Of a stretch of 25,893 nucleotides of DNA, positions 9,770-19,548 are shown piece after piece (positions within the stretch are counted from its first letter, which is position 1; each line of letters opens with the position of its first letter). The notes beneath the pieces are model-generated. The model saw only the letters and a list, made by a program, of their open reading frames with translations, did not search any database and had not been told where the DNA came from. The stretch covers positions 1 to 25,893 of the forward strand of contig JAWQRM010000237.1 of NCBI GenBank assembly GCA_033557675.1, read 5' to 3'. A program made the translations under genes and the position numbers. The DNA comes from Coptodactyla brooksi (lineage: Eukaryota; Arthropoda; Insecta; Coleoptera; Scarabaeidae).

Positions 9770-9900
9770 CGACGTCGCCACTACGCCAAAATATGAAGAA
9801 AGGATGCTCGACACACGGTTCGCTAATCAAGTTAGCATCATCAGGAACGATGAAAGACTATCAGTCTCATCACTCTTGATGATGCTAACTTGATTAGCAC
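9770..9900. repeat. Inverted pair of hammerhead-bearing repeats forming a long hairpin
   Basis: The arm at 9822-9846 and the arm at 9874-9898 are reverse complements with one mismatch in 25. The complementarity continues inward (GATGAAAGACT against AGTCTCATC) to a loop near 9860. The minus-strand arm carries CTGATGA, stem II GCTAAC-TTG-ATTAGC, a damaged GAAC in place of GAAA, then GTGTGTC and GAGC, which can pair with GUUC upstream as stem I. The plus-strand arm keeps TTGATGA and the stem but has lost the GAAA box. Confidence 0.7.
9806..9848 (-). ncRNA. Hammerhead-like motif with one core substitution
   Basis: Minus strand: GTTC, CTGATGA, T, a stem II of about 6 bp, GAAC (expected GAAA), CGTGTGTC, GAGC. 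GUUC/GAGC gives a 4-bp stem I including one wobble, and GUC is the classical cleavage triplet. The changed last A of GAAA should disable it. Confidence 0.5.
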
Positions 9901-9902
9901 CC

Positions 9903-10160
9903 TAATAAAAGCATGTCAGCATATTAGCAGACTAAGAAAATGGAGGCAGGAAACCAAATAAGGTAAAGGACCTAAGGAGAAAATACAAAAAAGGCCGAAA
10001 AATACACTCATCTTCAGATGATAAACGATCCAACGTAATTGAGATTCTCACAACCTGCATTTCCTCTCATCTTTTCCTCTTCCTCTCCCGTCTTCGCACG
10101 TCATTTATCGTTACTATTTTTCTCCACACCACTGATGACAAAGGAATTCGCAGCTGTAAA
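9903..10160. other. No recognisable gene
   Basis: Mixed sequence with a pyrimidine-rich patch near 10060-10090. Nothing recognised. Confidence 0.5.
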
Positions 10161-10164
10161 TATG

Positions 10165-10520
10165 TTACGTTGTGAAATTTCGAGGTCAAACGCGAGCACC
10201 GGACACGCGCTCCGATGAAAGAAATGCTGAGTTGTGGAACATCAACGGCACTGACGCAGAACATGAAAGTAATGGGCGCATTTTACAATTTAAGCAAACG
10301 TCCGATAACACGAAATCACAGTTGAAGTTATGCTATGCTGTTAAATTTCGAGGTAAAACACGTATACCCAACACATGTTCCGATAAAGAAATGCTGGGTT
10401 GTGGAATTTCAAGGGCACCGACAAAATACGAAAACAACTGGTGGATTTTTTTATATAAGCAAAGCTGTAAATATAGTATTAAAAAGTATTGCGTTCGTAA
10501 ATTTCAAGGGCATAGACTGC
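10165..10520. repeat. Diverged tandem repeat, period about 168 bp
   Basis: The block GTGAAATTTCGAGGTCAAAC at 10172 recurs as GTTAAATTTCGAGGTAAAAC at 10340 and as CGTAAATTTCAAGG at 10496. The sub-block ATGCTGAGTTGTGGAA (10225) recurs as ATGCTGGGTTGTGGAA (10391). Each pair lies about 167 bases apart. A plus-strand frame stays open for 135 codons across two units (10172-10579), and its translation repeats (KFRGQTR / KFRGKTR). I recognise no domain. It could be a small satellite or tandem-duplicated element debris. A repeat-containing protein exon is possible but unsupported. Confidence 0.7.
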
Positions 10521-10610
10521 TTCAAGAGGGGTTTAGTCGATTTAGAAGAATTCTCTTACCTCATAGTCATCAACAATAAAGACGTGTAAAGTTTTAAGAA
10601 AAACATTGTC

Positions 10611-10722
10611 GATTCTGATACCAACATCGGAAGTAATCCTTCTCAGGGTCGAAGAGAAACACTTCTGTTCTGGTACCAACATCGAATGTTCTTCTTCTTT
10701 GGGTCGAGGGTTGTAGAGACTG
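10611..10722. repeat. Two-copy tandem repeat, period about 55 bp
   Basis: TTCTGATACCAACATCGGAA and TTCTGGTACCAACATCGAAT start 56 bases apart. Each is followed by CAGGGTCGAAG or TTGGGTCGAGG. The two copies are clearly diverged. This directly follows the 168-bp repeats, so the two may belong to one repetitive block. Confidence 0.7.
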
Positions 10723-11003
10723 AACAAAGCTAAGTATCCGACAGTCTTGGGAATTGAGGCAGAGGCTTGTGTTCCTGCCTACGAAAATTGCCGAAAGCAT
10801 CGACGATCAATTAATCGAATTGATCTAAAAAGATAAGGATTTACCCTGCGGGTTTATTTGAATTTATTACATTTTAATATTTTTTAGCAAAAATAAAGTT
10901 TCCTAATAAAAAGAAATAAAATAACCTTTATAATTTCAGTTTACTTTCTTTATCTGTGTGTGCGTATGCGCGCCACTTATATCGCGGGGATGTAAGTACT
11001 AGG

Positions 11004-11072
11004 CAGCGCCATCTATCACCGATTCGCTAGCGCACATATCACCGAAGTGAGTTGGTAACGTAGATGGCGCTG
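11004..11072. repeat. Inverted repeat with GCGCCATCTA arms
   Basis: CAGCGCCATCTA (11004-11015) and TAGATGGCGCTG (11061-11072) are perfect reverse complements separated by 45 bases. The flanks are also partly repetitive (GGTAACGTA twice, AGCGCTGAGTAG). It looks like a small MITE-like or satellite-like piece. No duplicated target site was found. Confidence 0.65.
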
Positions 11073-11111
11073 GGTTGGGTCGGTAACGTACCTAGCGCTG
11101 AGTAGCAACTG

Positions 11112-11147
11112 GAAGGGGTGGGGGGGGGGGGGTTAAGTGGTAGGGGG
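11112..11147 (+). repeat. Poly-G tract in a G-rich patch
   Basis: Thirteen consecutive Gs at 11120-11132, with shorter G runs on both sides (GGGG before, GGGGG after). It could fold as a G-quadruplex. It stands out in AT-rich DNA and is prone to length error in sequencing. Confidence 0.85.
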
Positions 11148-11533
11148 TTGGTTTAGTATCCGTCAATCTTCACTACTTTAATTTCTTTCTTCCTGTATAT
11201 CTATCTATTCTTCCTGTATTCTATTTTTGGTAGAGGGTACTCCCTTCCTAAAAGGTTTTACTAACATTTGTCCTGTATTGCTTTCATTGCCGAATCCAAC
11301 CTGACCGATGTTTTCCAGGTATCCTTGTATTCATTTCTTAACTATTTTATTAAAGTTGCCGGTAATTATAAAAGCATTTTTTTGCTTTATTGTTCTTATA
11401 TACAGATGAGAACGTTCGCCGTTCGAATGTTGAAGAATCAACTAGGGGAACTGAAAACCTGTATAACCTATGCGAAATTATGAAATCTGGACAGACATGA
11501 TTGCTTGAGCATGGTCATGCATATGTAGAGAGG

Positions 11534-11570
11534 ATTTAAAGGGTATTTCTCCGCACTAGTCGTCATTCAT
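11534..11570 (+). promoter_or_regulatory. Candidate core promoter: TATA-like box and initiator
   Basis: ATTTAAAG at 11534 is followed about 30 bases later by TCATTC (11563), which fits the arthropod initiator TCAKTY with its A at 11565. A 40-base leader would then lead to the ATG at 11605. The spacing is right for a TATA/Inr promoter. Both motifs are short and could be chance. Confidence 0.3.
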
Positions 11571-11604
11571 CAAGGTTTGCCGGGAGCACTGGGTTGTACA
11601 TCAA

Positions 11605-11635
11605 ATGAAGTTCGTTAGTATACTGCTGATACAGT
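11605..11635 (+). CDS. Candidate very short first exon of a secreted protein
   Basis: ATG begins MKFVSILLIQ, then comes a possible donor T|GTACGT at 11636. Without splicing, the frame ends at TAA two codons later. Very short first exons coding MKF plus hydrophobic residues are typical of insect cuticle and other secreted-protein genes. The context of the ATG is mediocre (C at -3). No second exon with a cuticle-protein motif was found downstream, so this is a weak call that depends mainly on the promoter-like spacing upstream. Confidence 0.25.
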
Positions 11636-11639
11636 GTAC

Positions 11640-14200
11640 GTAATGTCGAGATTAGGATTGGGCAGCAGATTGTTAGTAATAAGCACCACTTAATTTTAGA
11701 TAGTGTAACGCGCAGCTATGGAGCGTATTAATACTCATAGCTCATAAATATTCAATACCCGATTGAGTTGTATCGGTATATGAGTGTACAAATTCAATTC
11801 CGTATGGATCGTGGGTTGAAGTATTATTATGGAAATGATACTCTTCTGGCTGTTTTAGAGTATTATTTCTTTTCCATTATGCTGTCGACTTCATATACCT
11901 GACTAAAAAGGAGATACAATGGATTATGTGTAACTACTACTGATTATAAATCTTCCTTAAACATGAAACTATAATTTCCAGTTAACTTGATCAGATGCCG
12001 GCGAAAACATTTGGGGGAAGGTTTGTCTGAGAAAGTCTTAATGTGTCATATAATTATTGAAGAAGTAGATGATAAGTCTGTAGGGTAAAAGGAAAGAAGA
12101 ACACTGCGCTGGATTTATATATATGAATAAAACGTAGTGCGTAACCTTAAAATTGGATAAGGAATGATCTTAAAATAATTGCGTGACTTTAAAATTAGAG
12201 ATTAAGCACGACCTTTTCTTGAGATTAAGCTCGAAGTTTCCTGACACGAAAATTTATTAAATCAGATTTACCTCAAAATTACCAAAAAACGTACGCCATT
12301 TAGGACTTATTCCACTCCATACTAGCACGGAAAATTCTTCATAAAATTATCGTGGTGAGATTGTTATGAGCTGTATCGCAACAACTGCTCATGTTACACT
12401 ATTGCATTACCACCACTTAACTCGAAGAAAACAGTGAGCAGATGCTTCATATGCGATCGAACTTTCTCGATTTTGCCTCCCCAGGAAGCTTCCATTGGAA
12501 AGCTTGTGAGTACTTTGACTCGCAAATTAACAACTTTGGAGTAAATTTGGCTGCCTTATGCCTGAACGATCAAAGAAAGGATATTCGACATAAGTAAAAC
12601 GATGTGCCATAGTTATCAGCCAGTTCTTTGGTAGAGACTCGGTGACTCGGAGACTCAGTGACCATTATCAGTCATCGGTCTACACCACTAAACATCTGCA
12701 GTGGAACCCGAATACTCGAAACTGCGTAGGTAGTTCGTTAACTAATATTCCTTGATGTACTCTTCAGTCAACGAACCTTGGGAAATGTAAACGAATGTAT
12801 TCGGTTGTGCTTACTCTTACGTATACAGTTAGCGAACGAATTCGTTAGCCAATTTGCATCCCAATGTTTAAAGAAAGCCACATCCTACATATAGGCGTTT
12901 GCCATACATATCTGAACAGACGTTTGCAGGGGGAGATCCCTTTCTTTCTAACTTCAATACTTCGGTAAGGCGTTCAGTCACACACGTTCATCCTTCACTC
13001 CACTAACGAAAAATATGTATATATCTATCAAATGTCTCAACTTCTCAATGGTTTCATCACTTGAACAAGTGATAAAGGAAAAAACAAAAAGAAAATAAGT
13101 TTAAAACATAAATGACCTACAATTACTGTACTTGCTTCGTTAATTATTTTCAGATTTATCAAATTGTCTTTAAAACAGCCTACCCGGCTTGTATATCAAT
13201 AGCTCACAGATAACTGAGTTCAGTAACAAAATGCATTACGCTTTATGTAAATGTAATTATATCCGGGATTAACGCCTGCGTAACTGCAAACTGTACGGAA
13301 AGCCAATGAATGGCCGTAACCCGCATCTATCCACAAATGTATGGTCGTTTCAACAGACTAGCTGTAATTTACACTGATATAAATAAAGAAACTTAAACTG
13401 GACAGCGTGGAAGACACGCTCCTCCTCGCCAAGTGAAATTGTAAAAACCTGATATACAAGTACTAGTGACGTAGAATTCGATTGACCCAAATAAATGTAT
13501 CCCGTTAAATACGGCGACTAAATTTCGGCATGTTTGTGTGTTAACGAAGGATAAAAGCGTGAGGTTAACTCACATGGTTGAATAAATACTACTATCCTTT
13601 ATCAAGTTAAGTACACATCAATATTAAGAAGCCCGATGTACTATTTAAAATACCAGAAGTATTTTAAGTAGTTGTGCTTATTCTCGTAGTAAGTACGTTT
13701 GACTATAACTATCTAAAATTCCAGTCGCTATTTGAATTTTTAGCTTTTATTACGATTTATGCGGAATGAAAAGATAAATTTGTCACTCTGTATGAAAGAT
13801 TAGTTAAAATTCTTCACTCGCTTTTGCCTCGTTACGTTCCAATGTGTATTATATTAAAGGCACTCCTGCTTCAAAAACAAGACTTAATTTTTGGTTATCA
13901 AAACGCAATTTGGTAGATATAAGGTAAGTATTTGTCAAAGGATAATCGTCATTTTCGTTTTCCTCGAAAAAAAAAAACTAAGCCCTTCAGTGATTCTGCC
14001 TTTATCGCCTAATTAATAGCCAACAAGATAGTAAGAATCCAATATAGCTACCGATATCTTAATGCGATATGGTCAAGTGCACTAACAAGGCAATGGACAG
14101 TTGTGACAGTTGGACTTATTAAAACTTCACGTATTTTTTGACCAACCACTTTTGGCTATTAGTTCTTGATCAACCATACTTCATAAGATCGTATAGTGCA
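11640..14200. other. Long stretch with no recognisable gene
   Basis: AT-rich, with scattered short inverted repeats (for example around 12728 and 12830, TTCGTTAACT against AGTTAGCGAA). A strong donor-like AAG|GTAAGTAT occurs at 13923 with only a short open frame before it. No protein family, tRNA or long repeat recognised. Confidence 0.5.
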
Positions 14201-14254
14201 AGAAAGAAACAGACTAAATGAAAAGCTACCAGAAGAAGATGAGTAGCAGAAGAA

Positions 14255-14950
14255 GGGTAGTAAAAGAACAAGCAGATGATACTAGAATACAGAAGCCAAT
14301 GATGAATGAAATGAAACAAACTACAGGCACAATTAGAAAATCAAAAACACCAGGTATGATAGGAATATACATATATGAAATTAGTTAAATATGACGAGGA
14401 ATATTTGATACAACAATATAAACTTTGTATCTAACAATATGAAGTTATCTAAACAATATGGTGGGTAGAAAACATCTCTAGTAGATGGGAAAAGGGGCAA
14501 ATAAAAAAAAATACATAAGAAAGAAGATTAGGACGTCGTTAGGATCATAAAGGTACACTAATACAAAGAAAACTAAGCGTGTAGTATTATCCAGCAAAAT
14601 AGGCCGATATCGATTGGTTTCACAAAAGGCAAATTAACGGCCGATTACAGATATTTAGTGAAACGCATGATACAAAAAACCCGTCAATACAAAATGGAAT
14701 TGGAAATGCTTTTTGATGATTTCCAGCAGGCTCTTGTTTTTATAAATACAAAGAAGATAATGCCTCCATTGAAAACGATGGAGGTCCCAGCAAACTTAAG
14801 AAGGCCAATAGGGACTACAATGAGAATATTACTTTGCTACTGGAAAAAAAGACAAAACGACAAACTGTGGAGAAATGGAACACAGGACAAACTATGGAAA
14901 ATAATCAAGAAGGTCCAACCTTTTTGGGAAGAGTACTACTATTTGAAAGA
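14255..14950 (+). pseudogene. Non-LTR retrotransposon reverse-transcriptase fragment
   Basis: A broken plus-strand reading recovers the RT region of a LINE. RKSKTPGMIGIY (near 14335) matches the early KSPGxDGI motif, with its Asp changed to Ile. EEYLIQQYKLC and RWEKGQIK follow, with stops between. SSKIGRYR then leads into GFTKGKLTADY at 14616, the GFRxGRST region. From there to about 14950 the frame is open: LEMLFDDFQQA at about 14700 corresponds to catalytic block A, where the usual FxDFxxAFDS has lost its second Asp, followed by KKIMPPLKTMEVPANLRR. The FADD motif is not found, so the copy is 3'-truncated or too decayed past that point. It lies close to the hAT remnant on the other strand. 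The family is of the broad Jockey/CR1/RTE type. The exact clade is not determined. Confidence 0.8.
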
Positions 14951-15165
14951 AAAAAATTATGCGTGCCACTTCCTACTTTTCTAACATACTAAAAATTATA
15001 AGAAGTGAAAAAATGTTATTTATAAGCTATGCTTATAAATATTATGGGATTTTTGCGCAAATAGCACATTTTTTTCATGTAATTGTGATTACTAGAGATT
15101 TAAAAAGTAATATAAAAAGTACTATAATACAAAACTTAGGTTGCATTGTTAATAAACATTTTTAA

Positions 15166-15262
15166 AGGTAACATTTTTAATTTTAAATTTTAATTTAAAT
15201 TTAATTTTAACTTTTAAAATTAAATGTTAACTTTAGTTTTAAATTAACATTTTTAATAGCCA
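15166..15262. repeat. Extremely AT-rich palindromic patch
   Basis: Overlapping palindromes of TTTTAAAATTAAA type, including TAACATTTTTAA at 15169 and TTAACATTTTTAA at 15245. It adjoins the 3' side of the hAT remnant. I could not define terminal inverted repeats there. Confidence 0.5.
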
Positions 15263-15375
15263 GTTAGGTTACGTATAAAATAAAACTAAATAACTTGAAA
15301 CATTTAATTCTAAATAATTACTAAACAGTCTGTACTTAATTAATGTCGTTTTTGAATTTGTAGTTTTTTAATAAG

Positions 15376-16530
15376 TCATTTACCTATATTAGGATTAGTT
15401 CCTGAAGATGCCAATAAGATTAGGTGTTTTAGGTGCACATTAGTTAATCTTGAACGATATTTTGATATCATTATGTTCATAATAGAAAACATTTGTTTAT
15501 AAACATATATTGATCCAAACCTACAACGATATCTGAGAGCTAAATCGTGTACGTTTGGAAAATTGCTTATTGGTATAAATTTCCAAAATTCAATATAATT
15601 TGGATCACTTGCAGTTGACATAAGTTCCTTACATTTACTTTTCAATGTAGTGTGATGCTGTAGGTCAATAATTCCGATTTGAATTTCAGGTGCGTAACAA
15701 TTATCATCAAACCTAGCGTTGAAAATCATTAAACCTAGCACTGAATAAATCCTGCAAAATGGATATTACATTTTTAGAACTATCATAGTTCGGAGCATTA
15801 TTGACTTTGGTAGCTAGTTCCTGCATGAATGTATAATATGTTAATCTTTTTTGTTCAAAATCGATACAAAAAGCAAAAGTTTATTTACACAAGAAGATAT
15901 ATGACCAGCTACGGTAAGAAAAATACAATCTTTTTCCTGTAAACTTAAACTTAAATTATTTAAATGTCAAATAATATCGGCGAGAAAAGCTACATCCCAT
16001 AGCCAATCTTCGTTCTTGAGTAGCAAGCACTCACTGGTCAGTTCATTGTTTTCTTCCAGATATTTTAAAACACACTCCTTCAAATTCCAAAATCTCGCGA
16101 GTGCGTTTCCTTTGGAAAGCCAGCACACACTACAATGAAGGAGTAACTCACCATACTCTTCCGTTTCTTCCGGAAAAAACTCACCAATTCGTCGCCGATG
16201 CAGAGCTCGAACTCGTATTTTGTTAATACAACGCCCTACTTCTTGATGGAAAATATAATGATACTTAGAAACTTTTCTTCCCAAATAATCTTCAAGCAAT
16301 GTAATAAAACCTTTTATCCTGTCAACAATGCTAGGCGCGCCATCTATGCAAACACTATCTAATTTTGTCCACTCAACTTTATTAACTTCAATTACATTTT
16401 TAAGTTCTTTAAAAATGTTCTCACCTGTAGTTACAACTAGTTGGCGCAAATCAAGAAAATCTTCCACAATGTCAAAATTATATAGGCAAAGCTATCTTAC
16501 AGACATAGCTATGCGTCGATATATTTTTGA
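15376..16530 (-). pseudogene. Decayed hAT transposase (GTF2IRD2/ZBED-like type)
   Basis: hAT transposases cut and paste DNA with a DDE-type catalytic core and dimerise through a C-terminal hATC region. The piece read from 16467 to 15967 (166 codons) has VEWTKLDSVC, IDGAPSIVDRIKG (containing the second catalytic Asp, about residue 42), FHQEVGR, INKIRVRALHRRR and CWLSKGNALARFW near residues 115-127, the order seen in GTF2IRD2, ZBED5 and related proteins. TGA at 15967 then stops a frame that continues as HLNNLSLSLQEKDC. After a frameshift near 15850, TFMQELATKV and LFSARFNDF follow. After another shift, the piece 15741-15376 has the hATC signature: EFWKFIP, FGSIYVYKQMFSIMN and RSRLTNVHLKHL. The upstream side (to about 16530) shows only traces. 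At least two frameshifts and two stops make it non-functional. No BED finger or terminal repeats identified. Confidence 0.85.
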
Positions 16531-16559
16531 CGTTTATATCACCGATATTTTGGGCAAAT

Positions 16560-18200
16560 ATTAAAAGCAAATATTTAATTGATAAGGTTCTACTCTGTGC
16601 ATAGTTACGCAAAGCAAAAAAATATACATACTTTAATTATTCATCTGTTTTGCTTTGAAGTATTTGATATATTTTATTTATAAATAATGATTGATTTCAA
16701 TGTAAGTTTATTTTCCGTGTTCATCCTTAGGCATACACAAGTATGGAAAAATTATAGTTGAATAAAAAGAAATAGTGTTTATTAAGTTCAACAGCATTAT
16801 TATGACGAAAATAATTATTAAAATAGAGAAGCGCCTTATGTCATTTGATCGTTCCCCGGCGTACCACTACTTGTCGAAAAATCAAACATAACAGTGTGTT
16901 CTTTACTATGTGCACTTTAAGCTTGAGGTGCCAATTTTTGCTCCTTTTCATAAATTACGCTAAAAACTGTAGGAAAAGCTCCTGACGAAAAATGACATAA
17001 TATATATCATACAACTTTTTTTCTGAAAGTACTTCAAAGAAAAGGACTAGGATTTGATTATTTGAATTTGAAAAATGAATTTGAAAATATCACTCTATCA
17101 TACAGACAAGTGCGCAAGGTTTGGCTATATGCTAATATCAGTCGATAAATTTGAAAGTATCACTCCTATCACGCAGAAAAGCAACTGGTGCATATTCAGG
17201 TGCTCTATTATATTCAATTTTTTACACCAGTAAATGATTTTTTAAATGTATTCTGTTGGTTCAGGGCGGATCATGTGATTATTTTAGTAGATCACGTAAC
17301 TACTTTGAACAAATAGAACATATTTACAAAAGCACTCATAATTGTAAAAAAAATTGAATGTGGAATAAAATCATTTTAACGATGTTTTTATGCAGGTGCG
17401 CTTTCATATCGAAATTTTTGTACGGTTACTTTTCACTTGCTATAATAGATATATAATAGATAAAGAAATACGAATTTTAAACGAAAATTGGAAAGATCAT
17501 TTTTCATTTTCGAAGTTTCAATCTGTCGATGATCGCACGGGTTTTCGAAGATCACCATACTTTATCAGCCATTTCGAATGTTAAAATTTTGACATCAGAA
17601 ATGTAATCAACGACCCCAAAAAAATCTGAAACATGAACTTCATTAGAATACAGTGACATATTTAACGAGATATTACTTTTAACCACCGAATCTTCTGGTT
17701 CACTGTGCACTGTTAAAACTGCCGTGACACATTGAGGTACGCGTGCCGCGGGTTGGCCATCCATGCTTTAGAGAGTGAAATACAGCAAAAGTAAATAAAG
17801 GAATTAGGAACATAGAGGAGATAAAATAAGACCGTCAGAGGAGGTGATTATCAAATGAAGAAGGAGAGTGTTGAGAATAAGTGAAAGAAAGACCAAAATA
17901 ACGGGAATGTCAAAAAAATTGGAAAGTGATAAATTAAAATAGGTAATCGCAGCTTTGAAAAAATGCACAAATTCATATTGTCAGGGGTTAACAGTAAGTA
18001 CTGATAATGACTGAAGAATAGAATTCAAACATATGATACCAGCGACGGTACATTTATATTGTTAAAAAATTCTAAACTAAAAGTATATAAAACTTGTATG
18101 ACGACTTGTATTATACGCAGCAGAAACGATGACGATGTGACAACGAGGAAGGACTAAGAACGTTTGCAAATAGCAGAAGTAAGAAAATCGTTTTCTCAAC
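16560..18200. other. No recognisable gene
   Basis: AT-rich. A diverged direct repeat (TTTGAAAATATCACTC at 17080, TTTGAAAGTATCACTCC at 17150) has a spacing of 70 bases. Open frames at 17390-17584 (+) and 17764-17552 (-) overlap and match nothing I know. A purine-rich stretch runs from about 17765 to 17945. Confidence 0.5.
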
Positions 18201-18205
18201 AAGAA

Positions 18206-18677
18206 TTGAAGGCTCCAAAATATGTTTCATTGCCTTTCTCTAAATTTCACGGGTTTTCCAAAAATTTTTAACCAGGTAGACATAAAAGTTGCTTTTCGGT
18301 CGAATAACACTTTAAAAGCACTGTTAGGTAATCCAAAAGACATATTGGAAGAAAGTACAATTTATGAAATTAGTTGCATGGATTGCGAGAAAAAGTACGT
18401 AAAGCAAATAAAAAGGTCCCTACAAACGAGATTTAAGGAGCATGTGGCCCACTTGAAGTTCGGGCGGATAGAAAAATCTAGCGTAATCGAGCATGCTTTT
18501 AACAATAACTATAGAATTAGTGTAGAAAGCGTGAGATTACTTAAAAATGCATCCAATAATAGATTCCTGGATGCATTTGAGAGCTTAGAAATCATTAAAT
18601 GCAAAAATACAATTAATAAAGACAGGGGAGTGATTCCCTTCAGTCCACTGTACAACTTAATAGATAAAGAAGTGTAA
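18206..18677 (+). pseudogene. Penelope-like element fragment: GIY-YIG endonuclease, nearly open
   Basis: The open frame 18222-18677 (151 codons) holds most of a Penelope-type GIY-YIG domain: IYEISCMDCEKK (IY at 47-48, CxxC at 52-55), YVKQIKRSLQTRFKEH (the YIG strand at 59-61 with its glycine replaced by Lys, Arg 70, Glu-His 73-74), IEHAFNN (Glu 90), FESLEIIKC and the C-terminal SPLYNLIDKEV. The upstream thumb region is best read in another frame (PKYVSLPFSKFHGFS, from 18215), then shifts near 18265 into FNQVDIKVAFRSNNTLK. The listed ATG is therefore not the natural start. No RT palm motifs are seen upstream, so this is a 5'-truncated copy. It is better preserved than the one at 5985. The lost glycine and the frameshift argue against activity. 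A hammerhead-like motif follows 141 bases after the stop. Confidence 0.85.
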
Positions 18678-18817
18678 ACAGAGGGATTCTAGGAAACATG
18701 GGTAGTCTCATTTAACGGTTTAAAAAGGCAAGTAACTCACAACAGGGGGTAGTCTCCCACCACCATCCTTCAATATAATACAGTATAGACATTCACGTTC
18801 GTCCTTATTTCCTGGTG

Positions 18818-18860
18818 GCTCTTGACAATGTCGACTTTGTCGACGAAATGCGCATCGAGC
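18818..18860 (+). ncRNA. Hammerhead-ribozyme-like motif 3' of the Penelope ORF
   Basis: Plus strand: GCTC (stem I), TTGACAA (from CUGAUGA, two core changes), T, a perfect stem II GTCGAC-TTT-GTCGAC, GAAAT, GCGC, ATC (expected cleavage after the C at 18856), GAGC, which pairs perfectly with GCTC. The geometry is a compact type I hammerhead with a 2-bp stem III. Base changes in the first box should inactivate it, but all three stems are conserved. Confidence 0.55.
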
Positions 18861-18924
18861 AATTTATTTATTATTATTTATTCAATCATTCCTCACATTC
18901 TTAGTTGTGAAGTGGTAACCAGTG

Positions 18925-18955
18925 ATTAACTTGTTACAAAGCCAAAGGTTCCATA
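18925..18955 (+). repeat. Terminal-repeat block downstream of the hammerhead motif
   Basis: TTAACTTGTTACAAAGCCAAA followed by GGTTCC is the same block, on the ribozyme strand, as those at 1695, 7250, 20883 and 21830. Its place about 70 bases after the motif at 18818 links the dispersed copies to this Penelope element. Confidence 0.65.
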
Positions 18956-18959
18956 TCCG

Positions 18960-19470
18960 CAATTCACCACAAAGATTATATAAAATAAATACCAACGATA
19001 ACGCATAACTATTACTTAAATCTATTTCTATGTTTGTGATCTAAGTTGCATAGTACGACTGAGTGGAATATCTTGCTCATAAGTGACTATATTACCTACA
19101 AGTTCCTTTCCGCAAAGAAGGATAATCAAACCTAGAGAAGTCATGCTGGTTATTTATATCTTCTAGAAACAGTCTCAAGATTAACGATAATTGATTCTAA
19201 TGGAAATGATTGTGAAATTGTATCAATTGCTTAGCGAAAAATGTTCGATCGATTTACATTTCCAATTTATTCCTTCATCACGTACTTCGTGTGACACTAT
19301 TAATGGTAATAAATATGAAATGAAACATTCAAGTATGAATTTTAGATTTTTCTTTAATTTCCATTCACGTAATGTTATGCATATTCTCTTATATGGTGTT
19401 CTCTTATATAATGACCATGTATGCGTGGATGAATTATCTTCAGATGTGTAAGTGCACTGTTTCTAGACAC
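18960..19470. other. No recognisable gene
   Basis: AT-rich. An 86-codon plus frame (19191-19451) has no recognisable domain. Confidence 0.5.
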
Positions 19471-19473
19471 AGA

Positions 19474-19548
19474 CAGTGCTGGTTTGTGTTGGTACCATCT
19501 TGGTAACGCACACAAGATCGTACCAACACGGACTTGCAACCAGCATTG
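19474..19548. repeat. Long imperfect hairpin
   Basis: Inner arms 19486-19502 and 19513-19529 pair at 16 of 17 positions (GTGTTGGTAC against GTACCAACAC) around a 10-base loop. Outer arms 19474-19484 and 19538-19548 pair at 10 of 11. The right side has an extra bulge of about 8 bases. The fold resembles a small inverted-repeat element or a precursor hairpin. No host gene context. Confidence 0.7.

Noticed and set aside
10067..10800. Several minus-strand frames of 61-68 codons
   Set aside because: They lie over tandem repeats, have no recognisable domain and no splice or start support.
12485..12505. 21-bp microexon between CTCCCCAG and GTGAGT
   Set aside because: The acceptor and donor look fair, but the last exon base is T, the sequence is palindromic, and nothing links it to a reading frame. 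The phase from the candidate at 11635 would create a stop.
13923..13932. Perfect donor AAG|GTAAGTAT
   Set aside because: The open frame before it is only about a dozen codons with no acceptor or start, so it is probably chance in AT-rich DNA. The similar site at 5433 was rejected for the same reason.
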